A stretch of 64,000 bases of DNA from Stratiolaelaps scimitus (Eukaryota; Arthropoda; Arachnida; Mesostigmata; Laelapidae), in the NCBI GenBank assembly GCA_019614645.1, contig JABWDB010000002.1:25223501-25287500 (forward strand), written 5' to 3'. Both the position numbers and the translations under genes were made by a program. Of this stretch, positions 36,174-47,601 are shown piece after piece (the stretch's first letter is position 1; every line of letters starts with the position of its first letter). The notes below the pieces were generated by a model. It was not told the origin of the DNA, made no database searches, and was given only the letters and a program-made list of their open reading frames with translations.

Positions 36174-37563
36174 GTTTCGTGTCATCCTGGTTCTTTTCTT
36201 CAGCTTCTGGCCCTCTGAAGTCGTCCCTTCAATGGCTACGCGAGCAAGTTGAACTGACGACGACGGCTGCGGCGGAAGCTTCAGCAACGTCCGTACCCCA
36301 TTCGCTGTCTGCTGTGCGCCACTTGGGTAGAAGCTATGCTGAAGGAGTTGGTTGGACGGCAGTGAGGGACAAACCCGGCCGGTTAGGCTCGTTTCTCTAA
36401 TTTACATGAGCTCCGCACTTGGCTTCTATGGGCCCACAGGCAGCCGCCTTATTCTTTGTCTTTTGCGCTTCTCAAACGCCCACGTCCACGAGAGCGGCAG
36501 GAGCACATGCCCTCAGCCAGCGACCGGCCCGGCGACCGCTAACTCTCGTCGTAAAGGATTAACGAAGGAAGACCGCCACTATGCTCGCTTGTGGCGCAGA
36601 ACAACGTATGGGGACTTTAAGAGAAGAACGAAGACGAACAAGCAGACTGGCAGCGAACACTTGACATTCTACATTTAAATGCACTCACTCGAGTGTATGT
36701 ATATATATATATAATGGACCTGCGCTGCTCTTTGGGGGAACAATCGTTTGAGAACCCTATTATGACCAGTTGTGGTACAACGACCACTGATTCGCCTATG
36801 TGGCCAGATGGTGGTTGTTGTGTTCGGGTGCAGAGTGGAGTATGACAGAACGTGTTGAATACACAATACAAATGAAGTGGATGCATATTACGATACATGA
36901 GATACATAGGTATACAGGATGGAAAGAAATTCAATGATCACTCTTTAATTGAATGATAACAAGCTGTTAATCTACATATGCATTTAGTATGGCCAGTGGT
37001 AATCTTTTCCATGCATAAATATAAACCAAAATGGTATAAAGAAGTGCAATTCTTCACGAACTGCTGTAGGAGTAGATAGCTGCTGAGGCGCGCTTTGTAC
37101 GCGCCTACTGTACATGTGCATGTGTTTAATATGTGTTTAATAGTGTAAGTCTCTCACGTGTGACGTAAAAAATGTACCTTATTGTCGAGCTGGCTCTCTC
37201 CATGAGATATTTCTAGTAACTAATTCTCTAATAATGGTAACACTAGGTGACATATGTCTGAAGAAAACTCTACGCCTCCCGGAGGCCACGGCAGCATCTG
37301 TCTCTCTTTGCTAAATCAAATCCCGCTTGGAAGGGGAACTGGTGATTGGGTCCCCGTGCCAGTTATATTAACTTTGCAGTTTGTTTAACTAAACTTAAAT
37401 ATCTCTGTTTAATGGCATCCGTGCTACCCCAGTCCGATGATGTTCGATTACGTGACAGGCGGGTCAATAAGGATAGCCTTTGATCTAACAGCGGCTCTCT
37501 TTCAACAGCTGGCGCAGCAATTGTTCTTATTGTCATGCCATAAGCGGCCATGTGGATACATGG

Positions 37564-37594
37564 GTATATATATATATGTATACACATATATATA
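37564..37594 (+). repeat. TA/TG/CA mixed microsatellite
   Basis: tatatatatatatgtatac followed by acatatatata; nearly self-complementary. Confidence 0.75.
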
Positions 37595-38015
37595 GATTTG
37601 TATGTCGTGTATTTTATGTTGATCATTCAAATATTATATTAGTAATAGCACAGCATAAGGCGTTTCTCACTCTCTCATGGTCGGCCTTTCTTGTGACCTA
37701 ACACCAGATGTGAGACATCATTTATAGGCAAAGAATACTGATAGCATACGTTATCATCATCGTTGTTAAGCACGCGACAATATTGATGGATACACATATC
37801 GATATGTGCCACATTCCAGCTGCTCTTCATGCCAGGAAACACCTGGGTTTTATATAAGAGCACGCCTCACATCTTACCAACCAGTCTGTAATGCTGACAA
37901 CAGCAGTTGCGCTATGGACATCGATAGGCTGGCACTTTCTTTTAAAACCAGGCCTAATGGGTAACGTGAACAGAGATGGTAAGTGGTCATGACATGTCGT
38001 TCCTTGATCGGAGAG

Positions 38016-38210
38016 TTAGATATACGACGCAGTGGCCACATTCAAAGTTGCATTATCCAACGAAACGGACTTGTTGGCAAGGCATATTCCACAATTCAAT
38101 TTAGATGTATGCTTATCTATAGATTTACGTAAAAAACGTTGCGAGGAAACGTATGTGCTCGCAGCTATAAGCCACGCCAGAGGATCGCATAAAATCCGAA
38201 ATGATGCCAA
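38016..38210 (-). pseudogene. Possible LTR-retrotransposon (Bel/Pao-like) pol fragment, very weak
   Basis: The minus frame here begins ASFRILCDPLAWLIAAS and goes on to SSQRFLRKSID. Bel/Pao reverse transcriptases have a conserved stretch of the form I-x-D-P-L-G-W-L-x-P followed by a basic F-L-Q segment, and the two look alike over about 25 residues. There are no flanking motifs, no LTRs and no YVDD in reach, so this may be coincidence. Confidence 0.15.
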
Positions 38211-38330
38211 CCAACCGTAGACAATAGCCCTCCAAATGCTCTCGCCGTTTCAGTTCGGCTCTGAATGCGCTAAGGGGTTGAGGGTCAACAAACAAATAGG
38301 GATCACCCATCATATCATGCACTCACTTAC

Positions 38331-38555
38331 GGGATAAGCAGGGAGAGAAATTGAGATAGAGACAGAGAATGAGAGGGCAGTGGGTTGGTGGTTTATCCAC
38401 AAGAGCCGCAAGGACTCGGCTTTCTCGGGCAGAATATGGAAATGTCGAGTGGATGAAGCCACATAGGCGGCGAGACGGTCGGACGAACGAAACCACATCG
38501 AGAAGAGAGCTACGGACCACGGGCACGCCTTATCCTTAGTGTCTGTTCGTCCCAT
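38331..38555 (-). CDS. Candidate first coding exon, 75 codons, minus strand
   Basis: Minus-strand ATG at 38555 opens MGRTDTKDKACPWSVALFSM, continues through RLAAYVASSTRHFHILPEKA, and ends at a strong donor (CCC then gtaagtgag) in phase 0. The last part is Ser/Ile/Leu-rich because of a CT-rich tract, which lowers confidence. No domain is recognised. Confidence 0.15.
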
Positions 38556-41299
38556 TCGCTAGCGTACTTCTCCCTAGCGTTCACTGACCACTTGGCCTGG
38601 TGAGTATGGCCTCTTGGGATGTCCTTTTTTATGGGGGGGAGGGGGCTCGATAGTGCACCGATCTCGCAATGCATCATCGCCCTTCTGGGAGCATCTGTCG
38701 TCTGGAAATTTACGTTGGATGTCATTATTGTTATGGATATGAATGAGCGAGGCTATCCACAGTCCTCATATAACCATGAGGCTCAGTCGAAGCTGCGTTG
38801 CATTTCACCACCATTTACCATTTACATATGCGTGCATTTGTTTATATATTGTAGCACTAGTTCGTATTTCTCGAAGGATAAATGCGGTCCGCATGGCTTC
38901 ATCGACAGGCTTTTGCGACTACTAGTACTAATATGTCGAGGCCGCACAATTATAATTATGCCTGGTGTAGTCAAAGGGTGTAAGACTTTAAGGAGGAAGT
39001 CATTTTCATGAAAACAGCCGGTTCCACGTTTGCGAAGTGAATGAACCATCAACCTTTTAGCATTATTGTGGCCCACATTTCGTCTCTAATGTTTGTAAGA
39101 TGTGAACGATATGCTGTATCTACATATTGTCGATTTTCGCTTATAGAGACAATACGGTTAATGAAATAATGAATGATTTGTTTTGGCGATGACTGTCGCA
39201 ATTACTCAGAGAAAGTTGTGTACATTAGCTGACCGTTCGTCTCTCTCTCTCTTTCCTTGTTTCCATGCTGTAGTATATATATGGTGTGTTGTCGCTAATT
39301 ATGACTCTATTTTCACATTTGCAAGTCTTACCCATGCTATACTATGTTGCTTTGTTACATTGATTTTAACTTCGAAGTATGTGTATGTAGCGATGGTTAG
39401 TGACCAGCTGTGCTCTGATCGATCTACCATAACTCGCTGCCTTGGCATCGGTGTCACAAATCAGAGTCTAACAGCAATTGTTCGGTGTAGGGCGTCTGGT
39501 GCGATGCGACTGTTAATGCACAACGCAATCGCTCACACAAAACACAATTATACAGAAAATAGCCTACCCTGAATTGGAGTGTCTTTCTTCCAAATCTAAA
39601 AACCTTTCCCACCAAGATTACCCCCATACCGGCCCTCCGTTTCACAATTAGAATAAGATATCGTTTCTCTGCAATGCGGCCACTAAGAACGAAATTACTC
39701 TCATCGCTATTAAAGTTGTGAGTGCCATTGTAGGCAATAACCACTGTGATTATCGGCTCATATATTGCATTATTTTCATAATGCCTATTTGCTGAACACC
39801 GTTGTTGTGTTGTGTTATTGTATCACTCTTCGTGTAATTCCTGTTGCTGTTGTTGTAATCATTCCTGTTAATCCTGTTGATTCTATATCCGTAGGGGTGT
39901 TAATGACAAACGAAGTGAAAATCAAATGTTGTTTTATATATGTATGAATGTATAACACGGGCAATGTAGGATGGCTGAACCGCTAACATTGACGATTATA
40001 CATCGTTCGTGTACTGTGGCTGCTGGTGCAGCTGCGTCTGATGTCCCAAGAGTCTTCCGTTGTTCTCGATTTTAATCATCCACTCGGACGATCCAACAAA
40101 AACAGAGAAATGGGAGTGAGATACAAGGAACCGACAGAGCGTTCTCGTTACGGGTGCGTTAGCTCCAGTTTGAACAACGTTGATGATAGGTACAACTGCC
40201 GGTAATGGAGGAGCAGTTGGAACGGATCGAATAGATAAAGGAAATATGATAGTAGTAATAGTAGTTGTAGCAGTAATAATAGAGGTCATATATAGGGGGA
40301 ACAAGAGACAAAGAGGAGGACGGTGGTGGTTATGGATGAAGCAGCATAAACAGTAACACGACCAATTAACAGACACTAACTATTCTAAGTGACACAGTGG
40401 CGGTTATGTGAATAATTTAATGGAGCTGCAATGGAGTCCGTTAGGCTTAGTTAAGTGGACAGACTGTTGCAGAACAGGCGCGTTAGTTATTCAATAATCC
40501 AAATCTAAATCATGACATTTCAGTTCGGTGTCGCTCTTTAGTAACATCAACTTGTTTATTAAGATAGATCACTCAAAAGTGTGAACAGAGGGAAGGCGAA
40601 TTACCGAATCAAATAAATTGAATTTTTTTGTGACTTCTATAATTATCGCCTGTAGTTACGATCGTTGCATAGATCCGTTTGCAAAATTCGTATAATGTTC
40701 TATCGCACAGTATATTGCCTGGGAACAAAGATAGCACCATTTTGTGCTCGATGAAATTCTCGGGGTCTCATTTCGAAACGCCGCCCTGTGTCATTCCCTC
40801 CAACTCTCGACACGAAGTTGAGCACATAAGTAGAGTTCCATCTCCTCCATTTCAACGCTTTAACGATTCCTGTGAATCGGGTTGAGGAGTTGTGAGGCCT
40901 CCGACGCGGTGCTTTGGTTCACTTCACTTCCGCTGTTGCGCGTTCTTGCGGCTGAAGCGATTTGTCGGATCGTTTCTTTATGCAAATTTATTGGCCATTG
41001 GCTCCGTGTTGAGCGAAGGAAGATTCATGCAGTTGGGCATTCGGTTGGGCATCAACGTTGTGGCGCCTCCACCGCGTGCACCATAGCGCCGTACTCGACG
41101 CACCTGCGCTCAATAGTTTCGCGTAGTTTCCCACACTCTACTGTATTTTGACAATGATTTTTTGCTTGGGAACTCCTCCAGGTATTGAGGCTGTCCGTTC
41201 TTTTCCTGCCGCTCTAGATGCCTCGAAGCCGGCAAATTTAGGCCTCCCTTCAACGATTGCATTTATAGTATGTGTTTTCAGCTGATATGATATCATATA

Positions 41300-41900
41300 T
41301 TATATCAAGTAAGCTCAACAGCAAATCCGCTAACTTAATGTGAGGTTCCCCACAGTACCATATCATCCAATGCAAGTTAGCGTCACCTAAAGCGATTTCC
41401 CTACGATAATTCTGAGTCGTTTTTCGGGCATTTCTATTTCGGAAACTTCCCACCCTTCCCGCAGATATCAGACGCTGCTGATGGTACCATCGACAGTGGT
41501 TTCGGGGTCTGAGCTTAGGACGTCTGGGAAAAGCCCACGTGATGCAGCTATCCAGGGGGAAGGGGTTCGTGGTGGGCACTTGGGGGAGCTGGGCAAAAAT
41601 GGAGGTTCTGACTCGTACTCAGGACGGGTGCGCACGTCGTCCCTTGATATGTCTGGCCGACAGCCGCAATGGCGGCAGCGGCTGGTAGTTCAAAATTAAA
41701 TATCGATTTTCACTTAGCCTGTGCCGTGGCATTGGTTGGATAAACGGAGAGGGGGAGCTCCGCGTGAGGGAGGCCAGTGCTTGGCAATGGATGAGCCTGG
41801 GACATAACAGCGCGACGAGATCACGAGGGTAGGATAGGGTGGCAACTTTGCGAGTGCGGGGCTGGCAAAGCCACAGTGTGCGTAGCACCCCACCCATGCA
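41300..41900 (-). pseudogene. Decayed non-LTR retrotransposon: CCHC zinc knuckles then AP-endonuclease-like patch
   Basis: Reading the minus strand from 41887 down, there is CYAHCGFASPALAKLPP (41887-41837). It resembles a CCHC zinc knuckle in which the His has become Pro and the last Cys has become Leu. It is followed by RCYVPGSSIAKHWPP (41812-41768), again knuckle-like with two lost Cys residues, and then QCHGTG and a stop near 41720. About 330 bases further on comes ALGDANLHWMIWYCGEPH followed by IKLADLLLSLLD. This resembles the G-D-x-N-x-H-x-x-W and R/A-x-x-L-L-x-L-L pattern of LINE endonuclease domains. Known: Jockey- and I-like elements carry CCHC knuckles at the end of ORF1 and the endonuclease at the start of ORF2, at about this spacing. 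The order and spacing support each other; each motif alone would be weak. No RT core was found downstream. Confidence 0.4.
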
Positions 41901-44367
41901 TCAGCCTGTGCTGGTACTCGACTGTTGTCGCTAGTCAGACCACGGAGTGGGGAGGGGGTCTGCCGGTTGATCGAGGACCTCCGCGTTTTACACCGAACTG
42001 AGCACAAAGACTCGAATCGTAGCCGGTTTGCCGTGAGGCAGGTGCGCTAGGCCGTTCATCTTTTTGATGACAATGACGACAGTGTACGCGATCGTGATTA
42101 ACGTTGGTTTCTAAATATATTGAAACGGGACGTTTGATGGAGCATCATATCACGTATATTCTGTTGGCTTCCAGTAGTGCAGTTTAATAATCCATTTACT
42201 GGTTGACGCCTAGCGGAGAACGTACGTTTAAAGAAGCCTAACCACAGTTTCAGTATGTCCCTAGAAGTAGACACGCTTGTACAGGGATGCAAAAATATGT
42301 TAGGTGCCGTGGCAAATGAGAGATCGTTGGGTCCTGTCCGTTGTAACGAGTATGCAGATATCTAGAACCTATATATCGCCGCACAGCCGCAACGTAATGA
42401 CGAGATATATCCGAGGACATGCATGTGCATGTTATCCGCCACGAATTCCTATCGACTACAACAACAAAGGTACCAATGCCTACATAATTTATGCGACAGC
42501 AGTGGCAGTCACAGTGGCAACAACGGATGGGCTCCGTATGCGGATGTTGTTTGATGCATCATATCTAAACAACAGTCCGCTGACACGAGCATCAGCCCCC
42601 CTCCCCACAACCCCGGCGGCAGTCGCCTCTCTTCGTATCCACATCCCGCTTTGAGTGTCTACTTGTTGAGCTGTTCTTCGTCGGTCCTACTTGTGAAAAC
42701 CATTAATTTCGTATTCATTTACAGCGACGAACAAACTCTGAGCCCACGATGGACGAATCTGCCGCTGCTCCAGGGACGATGGATCGAAAACAGATACCGC
42801 AGATACTCCGCTTTTCCCCTTTACTACGCTTTAGCAACGGAGCTGCCCCCTGCACTCAGCAGGACTCAACGAGAGAATCGTGGCCATTTTCTCCGTAGGT
42901 CTGATCTTCTTTTTTTTAGTTTCCATACTCTACATTTGCCCTCCGTTGTGCGACATCATCAGTAGCATTACGGCGTGGGATACAACAGACCACAGTGGCA
43001 GACAACAGCTGGTACATTTTTAATAAGGCATTGATTCGTACGCTAAAAATGCTGATACCCAATGCGCATGTCCCAGCAATCTATTACCGTTATTTTATTG
43101 GGTTGCTGCTGCTGTTGCTGTCGTTATCCTTGTTGCCTTATTGAGAATAGAATGGGAAATAACCGTGACGTGGCTTGTCTCTGTTAGACATGTTGAACAA
43201 CCATATCTATGAACCTCATCTATCATATGCTAACAACAATAGGCTGTAATCGATGTACAGTTGTCCATTGTTTCGTTCATCGGTCAATAATATGGTCCCC
43301 ACCTACATCTCGAAATTAATGAGATGACACTGAATGAGAGAAGAGATTCCTGTAGTTTTCGGCTCACAACTTTGTTTTCAGATCATTATTCGGTAAAGTT
43401 TAATGAGCATCTTTAATGTCACGCTCACGTTGAGATACTAGTATCCAAATGTTATGCGGTCATCGCATCCATCAGGTGTCTCAAGGGGGAGACGAAAGCT
43501 TCCTTCTTATACAACATGATACTTTCCCCTCTGACATCCCGTTCCGCCTGACGGTATCCCTTTCCCAATAACTGCCGTTATAAAAAGAACAACCCGGGGC
43601 AAAATCGGTTGAGGCCAAATGCCATGAGATTAGTCGAGTCATCTACTACTCTACATCTATTACTCTAGCTTCCCGACCACCTGCTCTCTGGGTTTGGCCT
43701 TCGAGAGAAATCCGACAACTTAAGTCAGCCAAGTAGATCTCATTGGAAGTTAAAAAGGTATTGCCTTAATAACTTACTTGTATTCTGCACATCCCGTTTA
43801 TATGATTGATTATACTACGAATTGATTCTTTTAAATGGAATTCTACATCCCATTATACTTTTAAGTTTAGTAATACTCTCGCTAGTTAGAACCAAGTGAA
43901 CTTTCGTCAAGTTTGTGTATGACCACTAACTCCGACTCGGCCATGTCCTGCTCACTGAGAGCACTCTGAGATAGTTGCATTGGGAGTGAAGTACGCTCCG
44001 ATAATCAGCTCTGCTTTGATATACCTTTACCCCACCTCACCCCTCAGGGTAACCAACGGGGAGGGGGTAGCCAACGTTTGTAGCTCAGTAAGACTGAATC
44101 AGCCACGTAGCCTCTAGTGATCCTTCCCGTACTTTCTCCACTCTTTTCCATATCTCAGTAATTATTATGGCTTCTCTTCTGCAGATTCGGCGACTTGAAA
44201 CGCAGGCAAATACACACACACAGAGACATGCTCATTCTAAGCTCATGTACACTCAACCGTTCACACACATTAAATTACAAATGTGATTGAGGCGCAACGC
44301 AGAGCAACCACTCCCCCCCCCCAGCACTGGCGGAAGAGCACTTACTGTTGTTGGCTGGCCATGTATC

Positions 44368-44398
44368 ATATATATATATATATATATTTTATATATAT
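44368..44398 (+). repeat. (TA)n microsatellite, interrupted by ttt
   Basis: Two TA runs separated by a T-rich break. Confidence 0.85.
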
Positions 44399-44863
44399 CC
44401 ACTTGAGTGCGTGTCTATATATGCTTATACTTATCTATCTATCTGCGAGAGGTCTGTAGAGTCATGTGGTAATGCCGGTGCTGGACAAGCTTTAGTTCAT
44501 ATAGGTGATGGTGGTTGCAGTGGATATTCTAACGCAACGCTCAGTGTTATTGGGTAATTCGACATCGGAAAGGGCGAGAACAGGGCGGGAACGAAACGGG
44601 GGCTGTGGATAGGGGCAAATGGGAGACTACGAAGCGAGAAGTCGCTGCCACGCGAAGTCTGTAGGTGTTGGAGACCAGCAGGGTTGGTCTGTCGAAGGTT
44701 TGGGCCAGTAGGCGGTCCACTTCTAGCCGTTCTTCCTCTGCCGTTTCTACCTCGTCAGACCACCTCGGCTGTACGCCAGCAATGACAACGAAGAAGCAGT
44801 CTAGGTAGTGGCTGGACGGCGAAGCAGGGGAAAGGAGAGACATTGCCTCTGCTGGCCGCTTCC

Positions 44864-45007
44864 ATGGCGGCTACCATGAAGAGCGAACACCCCACCAAGC
44901 GACCGCTACGACCACCACCATCACCACTACTGGTGCTGCGACTAACATCACCTCTACCGCCACCACTACCTCCTCGTCCCCGTGGTACCGAGTCATTCCC
45001 CGGCTAG
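44864..45007 (+). CDS. Small proline-rich ORF, 47 codons
   Basis: ATG in good context (cttccATGG), with a second ATG four codons on. It reads MAATMKSEHPTKRPLRPPPS, is Pro/Leu/Arg-rich throughout, and ends at a stop at 45005-45007. It comes from a CCA/CCT-rich low-complexity stretch. The opposite strand has its own strong-context ATG over the same bases (gccgccATGG). Probably not a protein; noted because start contexts face both ways. Confidence 0.1.
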   Translation: MAATMKSEHPTKRPLRPPPSPLLVLRLTSPLPPPLPPRPRGTESFPG

Positions 45008-46017
45008 CTTCAGCGCTGATGTTGCTACATTAGGGGCCTCCGTCATCCCAGGGGTGTCGGACGGCCGGTGTGGTCTGTGAGCACTGGTGGGCGACGACAT
45101 CCTTTCCATGTGACTGTGTCTGTCTGTGTGTGGATGAAACTGGTCCGGGGTGTGAGAGGCTGGCTCTGCCTTTTTAAGAGACTGCCGCTGTAGGAAAAGG
45201 TGGGATATAACGGGGCTCTCTGTCTCTCTTTCTCTCTTCTCTCCCGGGTGGGCCTACTACCATCAACCGGGCTCCTCATCGGCCCATTCCCTCCATCTGT
45301 GATGCTACCTCACGAGATCCCCGTAGTCGCAGGTCTGGCGGCGGAGCAAGGGGAGGGGTATCAACCAGGACTAGCACCCCCTAAAACGGAAAGCGTCCGT
45401 TCCTTCGCCGAGCGACGGGCTAGGGGGTTAAAAGAGGGGCTAAAGATAGAGGGGAGTGAAAGGCAACTTGGGCCACTAGGCGATGTGAAAACGGTGACCG
45501 ATGCAGGCCGAACATCAAAGCATACCAAGCATAGTACAGCGGTTGCGGTGGCGACGGCAGCGACCGAATCCCAGACACCTTTTACTCTGATGTGTGCATG
45601 TATGTGTGTATAAATGTAGGTAGGCAGACGTGGATAAAAGGAGGAGGAAGTAGGGAGAGATATAGGAAGGGGGTGAAAATCGGAGAATTCAGGCTGTTTT
45701 GGGGGTTGGTTTGGTCCACCCACCTCTTCTCAGGGGAACCATTTTGAACTGACGGGGCACACGGAGAGGACAAGCGGAACGGTCGCCCTTCGTGTGGCTG
45801 TGATGAGGGGTGGGGGACATTTGGGGATGGGACAGACGGCGGGGGTGTTTGCGGATGCGGGTATTCTGGCGGTGGCGGCGGCGGCTACTCCTGGGGCTAC
45901 TCTACGATGTAGCCTTCGGGCAGGTGGGGAGACCAATGCGAAAAGCATTCTAAACACAAATGGCGCGTGTTCAAATCTTGGCCATTGCCACGTGGACTCA
46001 TTTACCTCGATTTACAG

Positions 46018-46055
46018 CTGTTCCTGCTGCAACTGTTAAGACACTTCAGTAGCCG
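46018..46055 (+). CDS. Candidate 38-base exon
   Basis: The acceptor tttacctcgatttacag ends at 46017 and the donor gtaagtgtag starts at 46056; both are good. Phase 0 is open (LFLLQLLRHFSS). Too short to say more; it could be a 5' untranslated exon or chance. Confidence 0.15.
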
Positions 46056-47227
46056 GTAAGTGTAGAACTCCGGGCGGAACGAATGGTACAAAGTGGAAAA
46101 GAGGAGGCTTACGTTCTGGAGGGTTGATTTTCTCTATGGAGCATAAAGCATTTGGTCGAAGATGAGTGAAACAGTGCCATAGGAACGGGGCGTAGGGAGT
46201 CGAATGATGTGAAGCGTTGAGGCCGCCGCAGCCGCCGACTGAGTTGAAAAACGAAAGTGGGCGAATGGGTTGCTTGATGAGTGAGTCCAAATGGTTGAAA
46301 ATGGCAAAGCAGTAGTGAACCCAAGTGGCTGGGACCGACTCATCCGCTGCTAAATGAATGGCTGGCTGGCTGCTCATGCGGCAGGAGAGTAAATTCATTG
46401 CCAAATGGCAAATTTGAGCCTAGGGAGCGCTTGGGCTGAGTTCATGGCTGTTGGCAAAGATGAAGAAATTATGTGAGTAATTGAAGGAGAGTGAACTTTA
46501 ACAACGTGGTTGTAGTTGCAAATCGGTCACATACCCATGGTCAGTAGCAAAATGGACAATCTGAGGAGAAACCTGTATAATTTGTATTATAATAGTATTC
46601 TTAAGCACCCTATGAATAATCGATTTCTTCGGTTTCCGAGAGTCAGCAAGGATCATATATTTACTAATCAGAATCACTACATGGCCTTCGTCATTCTCCA
46701 GAAGCAAATGTTTCCAGTCTATCTAAAACACTCATCTCTTAAAGCATGCCTGCTGGTAACCCTCCACATTGTTGGTTGAGTAAGAAGCTCTTTAGATGAC
46801 ACGGTTACTCTGTTTATTGTAGATCATGTTCCCCCTAAACTTCCTGTTGTCTCTTTAATTACTCTTCGCAGTTATTCTTGAATTTCAAAGCAGCGTACAT
46901 TTCGGCTGAGATGGCATTGCTTCTCAATGAGATGAAGTCAGAGTTCAGGATTGACTGTCCGAAGACAGCTCACGCCGATGATTAGGATTTAGCTGAGTAA
47001 CGGTTGCCTCTTGCAGAATTCCCTTGTCCTGTTTTGCTCAGGTCAGTACCTTGAGCGTTGACAGTTGAATTATCCGAACTTTCCACTAACATCGACCTGT
47101 GCCCAAAGGGGGGCGAACCAATATCCCATTAAATTGTCGGTCTGTTCGATCAATACTTTTGTCATTTGAGCGGAACCGCCAGGGGCAAAAAGAGGCATTT
47201 GCTTCCTTTGCAGTGATTTCTTTCTAA

Positions 47228-47349
47228 TTTTGTATCATTGCACCTGTACAACAGACCGCTATGCGAAATGACTGGATTTGTCTGTTCCATGCATAATATT
47301 AAGGAATTAAACGACAACTGATATACATTTTGTATCATTGCACCTGTAC
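47228..47349 (+). repeat. 22-base direct repeat spaced exactly 100 bases
   Basis: The word ttttgtatcattgcacctg, continuing with tac, occurs identically at 47228-47249 and 47328-47349. The intervening 78 bases show no further similarity. A perfect 22-mer twice within 100 bases is unlikely by chance; a small duplication or paired binding site is possible. Confidence 0.7.
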
Positions 47350-47585
47350 TCCTGGTAGTTATCATCTTCGCTCAGCATTTGAATACTGTCAAAACTCCAA
47401 TTCCTTAATCTATTGGGATCTAACTGGTCGCCTTCAGGTATCGATGAAATAGGTGGGAGCATTTTGGATTGGGGGGGCATATGAAGCAGGCGATGCCCTG
47501 AGTCGATTCGTGGGGAGGAATATGCATCGCTTATAAGCTGAAGTTGCGCATAGTTTGTACAAGTGTGTATACACATTGCACTTCA

Positions 47586-47601
47586 GTGTGTGTGTGTGTG
47601 T
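47586..47601 (+). repeat. (GT)n microsatellite
   Basis: Eight gt units. Confidence 0.8.

Larger units (their letters stand above)
32074..41299. other. Putative large intron of the signal-peptide gene, left part
   Basis: Starts at the donor gtgagta. AT-rich to about 33 kb, then mixed; GC-richer at 35.6-36.6 kb with a TC run. Apart from the low-confidence candidates listed, no exon could be supported, and none of the + strand candidates in this part accepts a phase 1 join from the exon ending at 32073. Confidence 0.35.

Noticed and set aside
38957..39010. MPGVVKGCKTLRRKSF, faintly like the start of a THAP domain
   Set aside because: A stop follows at once and the second Cys, His and the FP motif are missing.
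45975..46000. gtgttcaaatcttggcca, resembling a tRNA 3' end
   Set aside because: No matching acceptor 5' strand or A box within 100 bases.
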